From: Cotesia glomerata
Taxonomy: Eukaryota > Arthropoda > Insecta > Hymenoptera > Braconidae
Assembly: GCF_020080835.1 (NCBI RefSeq)
Contig: NC_058165.1
Location: 16,485,915-16,549,914, forward strand
Direction of reading: 5' to 3'
DNA length: 64,000 nucleotides
Shown here: one piece after another, positions 47,330 to 59,339 of the stretch
Layout: each line of letters begins with the position of its first letter
How positions within the stretch are numbered: the first letter of the stretch is position 1
Notes under the pieces: model-generated
The model's input: the letters and a program-made list of their open reading frames with translations, nothing else
What the model was told of the DNA's origin: nothing
Databases searched by the model: none
Position numbers and translations under genes: made by a program

Positions 47330-48780
47330 CCCACAATATTGAATTTCGAAATTTTTCAGGTTTTTGATCATGTAAAAACATTATTTTAATTAAAATTAAT
47401 AATTTTCAAGCACCTAACCATCCATCAAACTACTTTCGATCACCCCAAAATATCCAAAAGCTTATTCTACAAATCACCAGCTCACTTCCCACAAATCAAT
47501 TAGACACCGTCCGTAAAAATCAAGCAAATAATTCACAATAGAATAATAGAGGTTGATAATGAAAGTAAAGCAAAGCCAGGGAATAATTCCAATAAAATTA
47601 ATCCAAAATACAGATGATAAATATTTACCCTTTGAAAACGATGCACATATAAATTTCCATGTGAAATGTGTAAAATGATGCTCAAACAAGAGTCTATGTA
47701 TCCAAAGCACACATACACAAGTGTATACACATAAAGCGGTTAAAGTGAAAAGCCGGTTATCCTGTTGAAATTCTATCGCAGGTCTGGAATAGTGAATGGG
47801 TTAGCACTAGGAGAAAACCAGAACCAGAACGAGAACGAGAACCAGAGTCAGAGCATTTGACTATTTGGCTTCTCTCATACTCAACTTGAATGCGATTCAA
47901 AGCTTCGACATCAATCTTTCTCTCTTCACCAGATAGACCCAGACATCTTTATCCGTCTCTTTCCGTCTCTCTTTGACAGACTACCTTCTACCTTTGGAGT
48001 TAAACTATGACCCAGTTTGCCGTGACGCTTAACGTCAGGGATATAGAGACAGAGGGTGGAACATAAACTGAATTCGGGCTGGAGGGTATGCATTTTGGAA
48101 AAGCACTCGTCAAGCTACTGAGCTTGTGGTAACTAGTTTGCCCGGGTGACATTGTCTTCGGTATTTTCCACGTACTGTGTTTCCGTCGATCGGGCGTTTG
48201 CCTCCACGTCAAACTGGATTTAAACGTAGTACAGAGTGTATAGTAGCATGTTATTCTGGAGAATACACTCCAACTGGAAAGGGTTTTAACGCACCGATCT
48301 AACCCTAGGGCTTATTTAAACTTTGGACCAAGTTCAAACTTTATCATGGGGTGGATGGACGATACTCATGATTCATATTTCAAATATGAGCCTTGTTTAG
48401 TCGGCCTTTATTGTTTGAAGGAAAATTGGGGAATTGAGAGGTTATGCACTTAAATGGTTTAATTATCGAATCTAAAGTATTACGTTTTTGGAAAAAAATC
48501 AATATGAGTAATATGAGAACATCAAAACCTAAAATTTTGAGCTAAATACTGAAAATTCGGAATAATTATACTTTCTAAACATGAATTAGTGAAAATTCAC
48601 TGGAATAAGTGAATATTTACTTTTTCTAAGTGTCAATCGAAGCACTTTGGTTTCAAAAACGCCGAAAACGGAAATTTGTAGCGCTTGTGGGACCAAAACC
48701 GGACCTACTTAAACATGGAAACAGGCTCTAGTTTGAGCCCCTAAGTCCGAAATAGCTCCGACTTTAGAAGGTTTTAAATG
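47330..48780. other. Region without recognised gene
   Basis: 47.76-48.4 kb is GC-richer with an (AGAACC)n-type run at about 47811-47850. A 70-codon - strand frame (48212-48000) has no recognised domain. Function unknown. Confidence 0.35.
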
Positions 48781-48799
48781 GGCTCTAAATTTCGACTCG

Positions 48800-49735
48800 G
48801 GCATTTAGCCAGAATTTTTATACTAAAAAAAAATCTAAATTTTGATACAAAAAATTTAAAAAAATTCAGCAAATATATAATATTATCTAATGATTGATGG
48901 TTGGAACTATGAAAATATATGTTTTCAACAAAATTACGGCTTGTTAAAAAAAATGATTGTTGGATGAAAATTTTAATTAAAAAAAAAAAAATTTTTTTTC
49001 AACTCTAAGTGCGTATAACTCTTTAAAAATAACTTAAAATCAACATAAACCTTGAAATTTCAATTGATAAATTTTCATAGTTCAAGAATTTATTAAAGAA
49101 CGCGAGAGAATTTATTAACTCACGGAAAGTTATTGTTATCGAATCGCGACATAACTTGGCAGCGTCTAAAGCTTTAATCTCTGATGCGAAAAAGGATAAT
49201 GTCAGGAACATAAAACCCTCCTGATTAATCTAATTACCGGGGCGTACTTAAAAGATCAATCACACACCGGCGATTTGTTTGCCAATGACCTCGAATCAAC
49301 CAAACTTTACATGTTTCAATAACCTGAAAACTTTTCATCCGAGCGACAAACTTTTCCGCCATAACCAACATCGACAATATCCCAGAAATTTATCGCTTAT
49401 GAATAATCTTATAAACTTTAGATGTGTTTTAAATATTTTTGGATTATTGAATTAAATTTTATGAAAAAAATTAGATCAGTTTTCATATTTTGAAGGTAAT
49501 TTTAATTTTAATCGATAAAAATTGAAAATTTCAATTTCTCTTTTAACAAATCTCAGTGTTTTTTTTTTTTTTTAATTTATGGTTAAATATCAAAGATACG
49601 AAAAAAATATAAGACCTTGTTTTATGAGAAATTCAATTTTCTATAGAATAGAGAGAATATAGATTGTGTATACACAAAATAATCCTATCAATTTTGCCCT
49701 AGCTCTCACATTTTAAACGTAATTCCAATTTTGTG
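48800..49735. repeat. Block shared with 54360-55030 (family 7 / family B mosaic)
   Basis: The stretch TTGATGGTTGGAACTATGAA, the preceding ATTTAGCCAGAATTTT and the following GATTGTTGGATGAAAATTT recur at about 54703-54930. The edge at 49735 continues after the MITE at 50626, and the same junction is uninterrupted at about 54400-54500. Confidence 0.7.
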
Positions 49736-50371
49736 CACTGATAAAAAAAATATCTTTATTCAAGAAAAATATTCTTGCTCCAAGAAAATTATTTTGAAGA
49801 GAACTAGTTATCTTATTTCAAGAAATTCTTGTCTTGATTCTTGGAGTGAGAGATCTAATCACTCTAATCGATAACATTTTTTTCTTGGTTCAAGACTATA
49901 TTATCTTCGATCGATACAAGTGAATTCTTTATTCAAAAACGATTCTCTTCAATAAAGAATAAAGAATAATTTTATTTCATTTCAAGAATTATTGATTGTT
50001 GATTCAAAAACAAATTTTTTTATTTATAATGTTATAAGTTTACATCAGAAAAAAACTTGGAAGTAAAAAAATTTGTATTTCTCTATATGCCGAAAAATAT
50101 TTATTTATACAGAGAATATCAAAAATACAAAAATTTATATGCTTAAAACAAGTAAAATAATATCTTAATTCAAGAGTCGCGCCATACTTGGAACAAGTCG
50201 GTAATATCTTGAACCAATGTTACCGTCTATCTTAATCCCAAAGAAAGAAATTATTGGACAAAGTTGTATATATCTTATTTAAAAACAACCAAGTTTCTTG
50301 ATTCGAGAATCAATTTCTTAAGTTAAGAAAATTGAATTACTTAAAACAAGAATGATATTTTGAAGAAAAAG

Positions 50372-50460
50372 TTTTTTTTGCTCAACGGGCAGGAAGCGTC
50401 AACTTTCGGCCCGCTGCGCTAAACGAAAGTGCCGCTTCCTGCCTTCGTCGAGCAAAAAAA
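50372..50460. repeat. GC-rich hairpin 1
   Basis: TTTTTTTGCTC, GGCAGGAAGCG and CTTTCG on the left pair with CGAAAG, CGCTTCCTGCC and GAGCAAAAAAA on the right, around a loop GCCCGCTGCGCTAAA. It is far more GC-rich than the host MITE. Confidence 0.9.
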
Positions 50461-50596
50461 TAGTATACACTCCACGGGAAGTAAATAAGAAAGCCTCAGA
50501 TCACATGTTTGTCAACGTCGGCTTCGCCTCGGCCGACAATTACATGTAATCTGAGACATTTCTTACTTTACTTCCCTAGGTGTGTAATATACTATT
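50459..50596. repeat. Hairpin 2 directly abutting hairpin 1
   Basis: AATAGTATACAC, GGGAAGTAAATAAGAAAG, CTCAGATCACATGT and GTCGGC pair in order with GCCGAC, ACATGTAATCTGAG, CTTACTTTACTTCCC and GTGTAATATACTATT. The loop is about CTTCGCCTCG. Confidence 0.9.
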
Positions 50597-50625
50597 CTTG
50601 AATTAAGTAATTTTTTTTATCAGTG

Positions 50626-53261
50626 TATTAACGAATTGATATCACACTGACCTCTAGTATGATTTTTAAAGCAAATTATCCATTATAAGCTTAAAAAAAA
50701 AAAAAAACAATTTTAAAGTAACGATAACTCAAAAATAAATTTTATTTTATTATCAAAAAAATAAAAATCTAAAATAATTAAAAGATAAAAATTTTCCAGC
50801 ACACACATAACATTCTGGAGGTCTACATAATTGGGGCAGAGTTATGTCAATAATTAGAGCAAATATCTGGGGTGGGTTATGTCAATAATTGGGGCACAAA
50901 CGCACATTTAAACTTATAATTAACTGGGAACAAGGTAGTTTGATATAATATGATAATAATTATTATAATATACAAAAATTTTGGCCCACTTTTGCCATTT
51001 ATCTCAATTATCACTTAGCGCATAAATAAAACCGTATCATATATTTATAAATTTAATTTCAATTAAATTAAATACCTTTCAGAGTAGAACGCTCTTTGAT
51101 TTTTTTTCATCTATAAAGTTATAAAATATTATATTAATAAAAAAAAAAAAAAAATGAATGAATGTAAAAACAGTTGATTTAAAAGCATATTTAATAAAAA
51201 AAAAAAAAAAAAAAAAAAAAAACACCGACATATATTATAATGAAAAAGAGTCTCTCAGCATGCGAACAGAGGATTATATTAATGCATATGACGTCAGAGC
51301 TACTCGGAGTTGGAGCCGGGAGATTGGAGTTAATTCGTTAACTAACAGTTCAATTACGCAATTGAGTTAGAAATATTTACTCGAGTGTCGCTAATTGACT
51401 ATTATTACGTTTTATTCCCTATAAACATTGTAATTTACACAGCACCTAAAAAGGGATAACGGGAATTTAATTTTAAAAATACGAATAATTGTTTTGCGTC
51501 CCCGGTGACTGCCGATGAAGTCAATTATCTCAATTACCCGATTTGTTACTCCCGAAAGAGTTTACATCAAAGAAATTACTTTCATTTCAAATTAATAAAC
51601 TCGTTTTAATATCAATTTATTTTTCTCTATAAAATCATTAAATTTGAATTCAAATTTCGCGCCCAATTCAAATTCAAATTTCCCGCGCTTCAGCGCTACT
51701 TTGGACTATTAGGATGCAATATGGCGGCTCTCAGAGCAGATGGCCCAGTTTTAACTTTAATTTGTTAATTATAAAAAAACTAAGAGAATTTTAGTAAAGT
51801 TATTGAAGGGAATTAGACAGTAGCGTGGTACGGGTTTAGTAAAAAAAAATCTGGTGAATTAATGAAGATTTTTATGTTATTTCGTGACTGTGTATACTTT
51901 GGTAAATTAGAGACGCGATAAGATCAAGACTGTTAATCAATGTGTCTTTTTTGTGCAGGAGAAAAATTTTTTAAATCAAAGAAATTAATTTCTAGATGAA
52001 TTAGACTTGTAATTTTTTAATTGAGATATTATTTTTAATTTAAACTTTTTTAATGGATTATTTTAAAAGTTATTGCTGTGGCGGGCAGTGACAGTTTTTT
52101 TTTTTTGTTAATTATAATTTTAATTTATATTTTTTACATATCATGCAATCATTTTTTAGGTACGAAATGATAAATTTCAAAGTCAAAATTCTTAATTATT
52201 ATACTTTAACATTTTCGACTTTCACATAGCGATTGTTACTGTTTGAATTAGTATTTTCTTCCATGTAAATAATAAATTGACGCATTTAAATGATAAATAT
52301 TATAAAGTGATTGTTAAAATCTAGATTTTACTGTTTGAAATTGTAATTTTTTCCAGTTGATCATTACTTATCATAAATCGACTATTATTTATTACAGTTT
52401 ACTTTTTTCCGTGTAAGAAGAAAATTTTTTCTTAGAATTGTGGAGTAAATTAATAAAAATTTTCTAAAAATATCACATTACAGTTAAAATTGAAAAATTT
52501 CGGTTTAAATTCATAATTTTTTCTCAAGGGAATGATAAATGATCAGAGACCCAAAACTAAAGAATAACAATAACAAAAGCATAATTTAAAAATACAAGCA
52601 CGTATCTAGCATGTATCCTTAACGTATCTGAATGCACGTATGCTATTATTGCCGCGACACGTGTACAGAGAAGATAAAAAGAGATGAGAAAGAATGGAAA
52701 AACATAAGCGAATAGAGAACAGAAATGAAGGCGACGCACGCGTTCGCGTTCGATCCGTTACTCTCTGCAGAGTAGAGCGTAGCATTTCTTCCATGCAAAG
52801 CTTATATTATTTTATTTATTTTTTAAAAACAAGCCCTCCTCCCTCTCATTGGGCGGTGCACAGACTAGGGGGTGCCGCGATTTCCCTCACTCGCGCTCTC
52901 TTTTCCTTTCATACGCGAGTTTACCTTCGCGTACCTATCGCTCGGACTATACGTGACGCACGTCGAGGGCGCATCTAAATCTGCAACTGTTTGATCAATT
53001 CACCGGCTATATTATTCTGTGGATGCTAGCAAAAACGGGAAAAACAACGGACTTAAAAAACAAACGTTACTATATACTACATACCGAGGATGTTGATATC
53101 GAGAATTACTTTTTTCTGTCGTCATTCGTCCTTTGAGTTTGTTGTTTTGATAAAAAAAAAAAAAACTTTTTAACGCTTTATAATTGATTTTAAATTTTTA
53201 ATTATTGAATTTTGGAATAAAGAAAACTATTTTTAGAAATTTTGGGGTAAATTTTAGAAAT
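50626..53261. other. Region without recognised gene
   Basis: 50.63-50.8 kb continues the family 7 repeat. About 50826-50900 has two copies of a GGTTATGTCAATAATTGGGG-like motif. A homopolymer A run lies at 51196-51222. The rest is AT-rich apart from the CpG-rich interval listed separately. Confidence 0.4.
52725..52980. promoter_or_regulatory. CpG-rich island, possible promoter
   Basis: A compact interval rich in CG dinucleotides (GGCGACGCACGCGTTCGCGT, TCGCTCGGACTATACGTGAC) inside very AT-rich DNA, with a CCAAT-type box (CATTGGGCGG at about 52848). No adjacent coding exon was identified, so a promoter role is a guess from composition. The 94-codon + frame across it has no recognised domain. 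Confidence 0.25.
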
Positions 53262-53958
53262 AAGAAAAAATGATTTTTAATTAAGAAAATATTTTTCTTC
53301 TTAATTATTTTCTTGAGCGAAAATAAACATTTTTTTTTGACACAAGAAATTTCACTTATTCCAACAAAATTAATTCTCTTGCTTTAAGAAATACGTATCG
53401 TGATCCAAGAAAATTTATTTAAGTCAAGAAAATCTTCTTGTTTTGAGAAAATTCAGCCTCTTGCTCCAAAAAATTTACTTCTTGATAGAAGTAAATTTTC
53501 TTGTTTTGAGAAAAATTCTCTCTTGCTCCAAAAAATTAAATATCAAGATAGAAGTAAATTTTCATTAATATTTTTATTGATTAACTTGTCAAATGGGAAG
53601 ATCAAATAATATTGAATCATTTTTTTTCATCCAATATGAATAATTGCACGCTAAAATAATATAAAATGGGTATCAAATATTCAAGAGAAAAATAATCTCA
53701 AGGTGAGAAAATTTGTTTCTCAGCTGAAGTAGGTGGCACTGCTTCCCTAAAGTATCTAAAAATCTTGATCAAATATAAAAATTTATTGTATCAAGTATTT
53801 ATGCTAATTTGAATTAAGAAAAAATTACTTCCACCAATAATAGAATTTCAAGAAAAATTTTTACTTCGGCCGACACAACTTCGGTCTTCCTTCAGGCACC
53901 CGAAAATTTTCTTGAGCCAAGAATTTTGTTCTCCAGCCAAGAAATTTTTCTTTCTGTT
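53262..53958. mobile_element. Family 6 MITE, copy with eroded left end
   Basis: About 95 percent similar by eye to 57022-57719 over most of its length. It ends TTTTTCTTTCTGTT followed by TA. It contains the uninterrupted CAACAAAATTAATTCTCTTG site that shows the TTAA insertion point used at 41328. Confidence 0.8.
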
Positions 53959-53959
53959 T

Positions 53960-55030
53960 ACAAAAAAGGTTTCTATCAATTTTCCCTTATCTTCTATTGT
54001 TTAGCCAGAATTTTTAATTTAAAATTCGATTTTAAAAGAATTTGATTAAATCGTGTGTTTTTAAAATTTTAACTCAAATTTCTGGGCTATGTATCAAAAA
54101 TATGAAAAAATTATAAAAGACCTTTTTTGTAAAAAATTTAATTTTCTACAAAAAAAATCCTCATTAATTTTCACTTATCTTTTATCATTTAGCCAGAACA
54201 CTAATTTGAAATTATATTTTCAGTATATTTGATTAGACTTCGTACTTAGATAAGTTAAAAGTCAAATTCTGAGCTACATATTAGATATGAAAAAATGATA
54301 AGAAACTATTTTTAAAGGGCATTCAATTTTCTACAAAGAAGGTCCTTATCAATTTTGCTCTAGCTCTCATTTTTTGAGCCATTTCAATTCTAGTGAAAAT
54401 ATCAACAAAATCCTAGGATTTAAACTTAAAACTCCATCACTCAGCGATAAATTTTTCTATAATGACTAAAATTTGTTATAAATCAACGGATTGATACCTC
54501 ATTGACCTCCAGTATAATTATCAAAGCAAACTAACCATTAGAAGCCTCAAAAACTTCGATTTTGAACTAGCGATAACTCAAAAATTCAGTAAAAAATTAG
54601 ATTTTGACTATAAATACTAACGAAACTTTAATTTTCCATCACCTTATTGATCTCCAATCCAAAAGAAAATCCCTATCAATTTTTCTGTACCTCTGATCAT
54701 TTAGCCAGAATTTTAATACTAAAAAAAATCTAAATTTTGATGCCAAAAATCTAAAAAAATTCGGCAATTATAAAATATTATTTAATAATTGATGGTTGGA
54801 ACTATGAAAATATATACTTTCAACAAAATTACGGCACGTCAAAAAAAAATGATTGTTAGATGAAAATTTCAATTAAAAAAATTAAATTTTAAGTTCGTAT
54901 AACTATTTAAAAATAACTTAAAATCAAATTTTGACTATAAAAACTCACAAAACTAATTTTCCGTCGCCTTATCGATCTCCAGTTCAAAAATCAAAACAAA
55001 CAACCATTAAAAGCTCTAAAAACAAAATTT
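53960..55030. repeat. Family B tandem units and family 7 block
   Basis: Two to three ~190-bp family B units (TTTTCTACAAAAAAAATCCT, ACAAAGAAGGTCCTTATCAA) are followed by a block shared with 48.8-49.7 and 50.63-50.8 kb (TTGACCTCCAGTATAATTAT, GATGGTTGGAACTATG). Confidence 0.7.
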
Positions 55031-57020
55031 TAACTCTCCAGCAAAATACAAATAAAAAAAAATCAGACGACAATTAAAGGAAACAATAACCCCGCTGTAA
55101 ATTCGGCAAATTACCATTAAAAATTGGGCTGTTATGTTGCGCAAATAAAAAAACGGTATAAAAGCATATAAATGTATTTATATCTGCAGCGATAGAGGGT
55201 TTCTTCGCGTACGGGATTTATTGGTAAGAGGCTTCTAAGTACACGTTAAATTAAATAGACGTGTGTATCGTAAGATGCTTGAGGAGTTAATTCGTATTGA
55301 GTAGGTTTGCGTTAAAGCGTTATAGTTATAGAATCTATTACCTTGTACAACAACGTTATTAAATATATCTATTATAATTTATTATAATAATAATTATAAA
55401 AAAATACCTATCCATCTATAAAACAATAGCGTGATAAAAAAATTTATTCATGCAGAATTTATCGCGCTATAAAAGCTCTATTAGATATAAATAAACCTAA
55501 ATTAAAATTAAATATATATAAAATACGTCAGTACATTGCATTAAGTAACTCTCAAGATCGGTATATCTCTAGTCTGTTAAACCGGTCAATAAAAATAAAT
55601 TATAACAGCATTTAAATAAAACAATTGTATTAAATAAAAGCACTCATATATATCTACATATATATATATTTTATAGGTAAATGGATTCTTTTTAAATTTT
55701 ATAGAACTATTAGCAAGATATTCTAGACTACTGTGATAAGTGGTATACGATAACGGGCAGCCAAGGTTTTACATTTTTATTTTATTCACATTTAAATTTT
55801 TTGCTTTTTATTTTATCCATATACGTACCGAGATTTTTTTATTATTTAACTATGTATTACTATTATTTTTATTATTATTATTATTCTTAGATAGAGTATC
55901 TTTTCTATCCATTGGAATTTCTTTATCTATATTTTTTGCTCGGTGACTCGAGCCAAAAAAATATTTTCTTCCGTACACTTTGTATTTTCTTTCTCTTATT
56001 ATTATTTCTTATTTTTTCCTCTACGATTTATCATGTCCATTTTATTTTATGCTTAATTTATTTTTATTTATGCTCGCAAGACAACAGATAAATTATTCAA
56101 ACATTTAATTATTCGAGATTTATGCAAGAGAATAAATCTCGAATTTGATTGAAATTGACCGTAGAAAACTGGACCGTTGGATTTTTATTTACATTTTTTA
56201 TCTTGCGAAAAATAGAACAGTGTATCTGATTTGATCTTTTTTAGGTACCTTTGTAAAATCTAAAATAATTGGTTGTAAATAATAAATTTTCTGTTATGAG
56301 AATTACTTACGGCTTGTGACGTATTGTGTTTATAAATGTAGAACGTGCTCAATAATAAATGCTGTTTTTCTTACTACTCTAGGGTTTTAATCGATCAGTT
56401 GTATTTTTATGTGAATAATTTTTGGTGTAATGGGTAATTGATATATGTAATAAATAGTATCGATTTTTGTGGTGAGATGTCAGTTTATTTTGAAAGTGAT
56501 CTCTTCTTTGGTGATTCATTTTTAACGCCGGGATTTTATTGATTTTTTATAGCACTATTTTGAATTATTAAGTCAAATATATTTGAGATAAATATTCGTT
56601 TTTTATACTTTATATTTTTTTCTCTTTTATTTCATTTGAAATTCTAATTTTTTATTTCAAATTCTGTTTTTTTATTTTACTAAAAAAATAAATTTCATTT
56701 TAGAAATAAAGACTGAAAATAATATTTTATTTATTTGTAAAAATTTTGATAAATAATTTAATTTCAATGAAAAATTAATTAATTCAATTTCTAACATTTT
56801 TAAAAATTTATGATTAAAAAATTAAATTAATTAGTTAAGAGGGAATACCACTGTGTCGGTCAAAAAGAGGTGATTTTAAAGATTTTTTTAGCCGGGTTAA
56901 AACAAAAAAAAAAAAACAGTAAAAATAATGAGAAAATTTTTAATCAGTCGCCAATTTTTATTTTCAGATGATCCGTTTTTTTGAGTTATTGATGCGACCA
57001 TGGAGGAAGAAATTTTTTCT
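55031..57020. other. Region without recognised gene
   Basis: Very AT-rich, with TTATTATT-type and ATATAT-type simple sequence (for example 55860-55890 and 55640-55670). No supported exon. Confidence 0.45.
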
Positions 57021-57021
57021 A

Positions 57022-57719
57022 CACCGAAAAAAAGATTCACTTGAGCCAAGAAAATATTTTTCTTCCTAATTATTTTCTTGAGCGAAAATAAAAATTTATT
57101 TTGACACAAGAAATTTTACTTATTCTAACAAAATTAATTCTCTTGCTTTAAGTAATACGTATCTTGATCCAAGAAAATTTATTTAAGTCAAGAAAATCTT
57201 GTTTTGAGAAAATTCAGCCTCTTGCTCCAAAAAATTTATTTCTTGATAGAAGTAAATTTTCTTGTCTTGAGAAAAATTCTCTCTTGCTCCAAAAAATTAA
57301 ATATCAAGATAGAAGTAAATTTTCATTAATATTTTTATTGATTAACTTGTCAAATGGGAAGATCAAATAATATTGAATCATTTTTTTTCATCCAATATGA
57401 ATAATTGCACGCTAAAATAATATAAAATGGGTATCAAATATTCAAGAGAAAAATAATCTCAAGGTGAGAAAATTTTTTTCTCAGCTGAAGTAAGTGGCAC
57501 TGCTTCCTTAAAGTATCTAAAAATCTTGATCAAATATAAAAATTTATTGTATCAAGTATTTATGCTAATTTGAATTAAGAAAAAATTACTTCCACCAATA
57601 ATAGAATTTCAAGAAAAATTTTTACTTCGGCCAACACAACTTCGGTCTTCCTTCAGGCACCCGAAAATTTTCTTGAGCCAAGAATTTTGTTCTCCAGCCA
57701 AGAAATTTTTCTTTCTGTG
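57022..57719. mobile_element. Family 6 MITE, best-preserved copy (698 bp)
   Basis: CACCGAAAAAAAGATTCACT at the left and TTTTTCTTTCTGTG at the right, flanked by TA (57020-57021, 57720-57721). The inverted ends and internal CTTGAGCCAAGAAAAT/ATTTTCTTG motifs define the family. The 68-codon frame inside (57164-57370) also exists in the 53 kb copy but is repeat-derived. Confidence 0.88.
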
Positions 57720-57721
57720 TA

Positions 57722-58677
57722 GTACTCTATGAGATTGTTAATAACTTTGTAATAATTAAATATTTTTTAATAAAAATTTAGGGTAATAATCTTTAATATA
57801 CTCTTAATAAAATAAAAAAAATTAAATCCCTAAATTCCTTTATTTTCCCTGTCAAAAAAATTCCCAAAAATTTTTAATGTAAAAAAATTATAAACAAAAA
57901 AATTAATCAACTAAATATTGAAAATTTTCACTCCAAACTGAACCCATCATTGAAATAATGTAATTATAAATTGAATATCAATTTGTATAACAAATTACCA
58001 TAAATTAATTATCGCATCAATCCATTGATTACAATAATTCTATTAAACCTCTAAATCATAATGAAATTAAAAAATAAATTACCAATTACATATAATCTTT
58101 TTCACCAAAAAAATATGTTCATAATTCACTTTTTTGCCAAAAAAAAACAAAAAACCCTTATAGCAATTAATAAAAGCTGTTAAAATAAATAAAAATTCAC
58201 CGCAATAAAACCGAGGAAATAAAAGAAGAAAAACCAGCGGTACATATTTCAAAATGATTCCATCGATAGTTATTTATTAAATATTATCAACCTAAAAATA
58301 GTAACACCCATGAAAATACCAGTAACCAAGACCCTCTCTCTCTTTTCTTTCTCTCTTTCTCCTGCTAAATCTCCAACGTCTCGTGATAAATATAAATCCG
58401 ACACGAATTGTCAATAAAAGCACACACGATATTTTACCGGAATTTACACTGATATTATCGTGTGATATATTTATAGTTCTGGCCTAATTTACCGCAACTT
58501 CCCCTAATTAAAAATAATAAATAAATTTGTCGAAAATAAATAAACAAAAAAATTCAAGCAAATTTATTCAATAATAAATAATAAATTCCTAAAATTAAAT
58601 CACAATTGTAATACCAAAAATAATAACAATAATTATTATAATCACAATAATAAAAATAAATAAATGAATGAACTCAC
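57722..58677. other. AT-rich stretch, possible intron of the - strand candidate gene
   Basis: No exon is seen. It starts just downstream of the donor at 58677 on the - strand, so it would be the first intron if that exon is real. Confidence 0.35.
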
Positions 58678-58692
58678 CAATTTGCTCCCCAT
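58678..58692 (-). CDS. Possible very short first coding exon (MGSKL)
   Basis: On the - strand the context ACAATGG is a good start. Five codons (Met-Gly-Ser-Lys-Leu) are followed by a strong donor (TTG then GTGAGTTC) in phase 0. An N-terminal Met-Gly-x-Lys would be compatible with myristoylation. A GC-richer, unique-looking region lies upstream at about 59020-59290. The remaining exons would be to the left and were not found, so the gene cannot be named. Chance is a real alternative. Confidence 0.3.
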
Positions 58693-59290
58693 TGTCATCA
58701 GTTTGTTTAATAATATTTATTTAATAAATCAGCTGGCGCTTATGACATTAAATTTAATTTCATCAATCAAAATTCTATTTGTTGACTGATCATTAATAAT
58801 TAATATTATATACATCAATATTAATAATAATAATTATTATTATTGTAATAATAATATATAAATACAAATATATAACACTTGATGAGCAAACACAATAACA
58901 CCGACTAGATAAAATATTAATGACAACACGGAACCGATAAATAAATTCAACGGTAAATAAAGTCAAATAAATTTATAAACAGCATTAATTACGTGGATAA
59001 TTGTTAAATTACCACGTATGTACGCTCGCGGACGATTATAAGAATCCATGACAGATAGATAGAGCACACACAACTAATACACGGTGTTGCTCGCATGCGC
59101 ATCCCCGAGACCCGAGACCCTAGACCTAGACCGGACTCAAACCGAGCGACCGAGATATATTTATTGTAATCATCGATTTATTCAAAACTTTTTTATCGAG
59201 ATTCTGAAATTTTAGAAGCTCTTACCGCTCATCGACAACCTACCGTTCGATGGCAATTGCAAATGGCGCCGAAAAGTTTTAAAAAGCTAC
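58693..59290 (-). promoter_or_regulatory. Possible 5'UTR and promoter of the - strand candidate
   Basis: AT-rich and microsatellite-like near 58790-58870, then GC-richer from about 59020 to 59290 with CGCTCGCGGACG and a GACCCGAGACC-type tandem. No definite TATA box. It would lie between divergent genes (this one and HADHB). Confidence 0.25.
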
Positions 59291-59339
59291 TGCGCATGTC
59301 TGGTTTAGTTTTTTTCTTCAGTCTGAAGCTTGCGCTAAA

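Larger units (their letters stand above)
49736..50625. mobile_element. MITE with CACTGAT ends carrying two GC-rich hairpins
   Basis: Starts CACTGATAAAAAAAATATCT and ends AATTTTTTTTATCAGTG, with TG on the left and TA on the right. It is full of CTTGATTCAAGAA-type motifs and is a longer relative of 12981-13335. Two strong hairpins (50372-50460 and 50459-50596) occupy its right third. The flanks join into sequence matching about 54400-54500, giving an approximate empty site. Confidence 0.8.

Noticed and set aside
53400..53609. 69-codon frame conserved in the copy at 57164-57370
   Set aside because: The conservation is explained by the MITE repeat. The peptide is low complexity and the frame is absent as a unit in the 41-43 kb copy.
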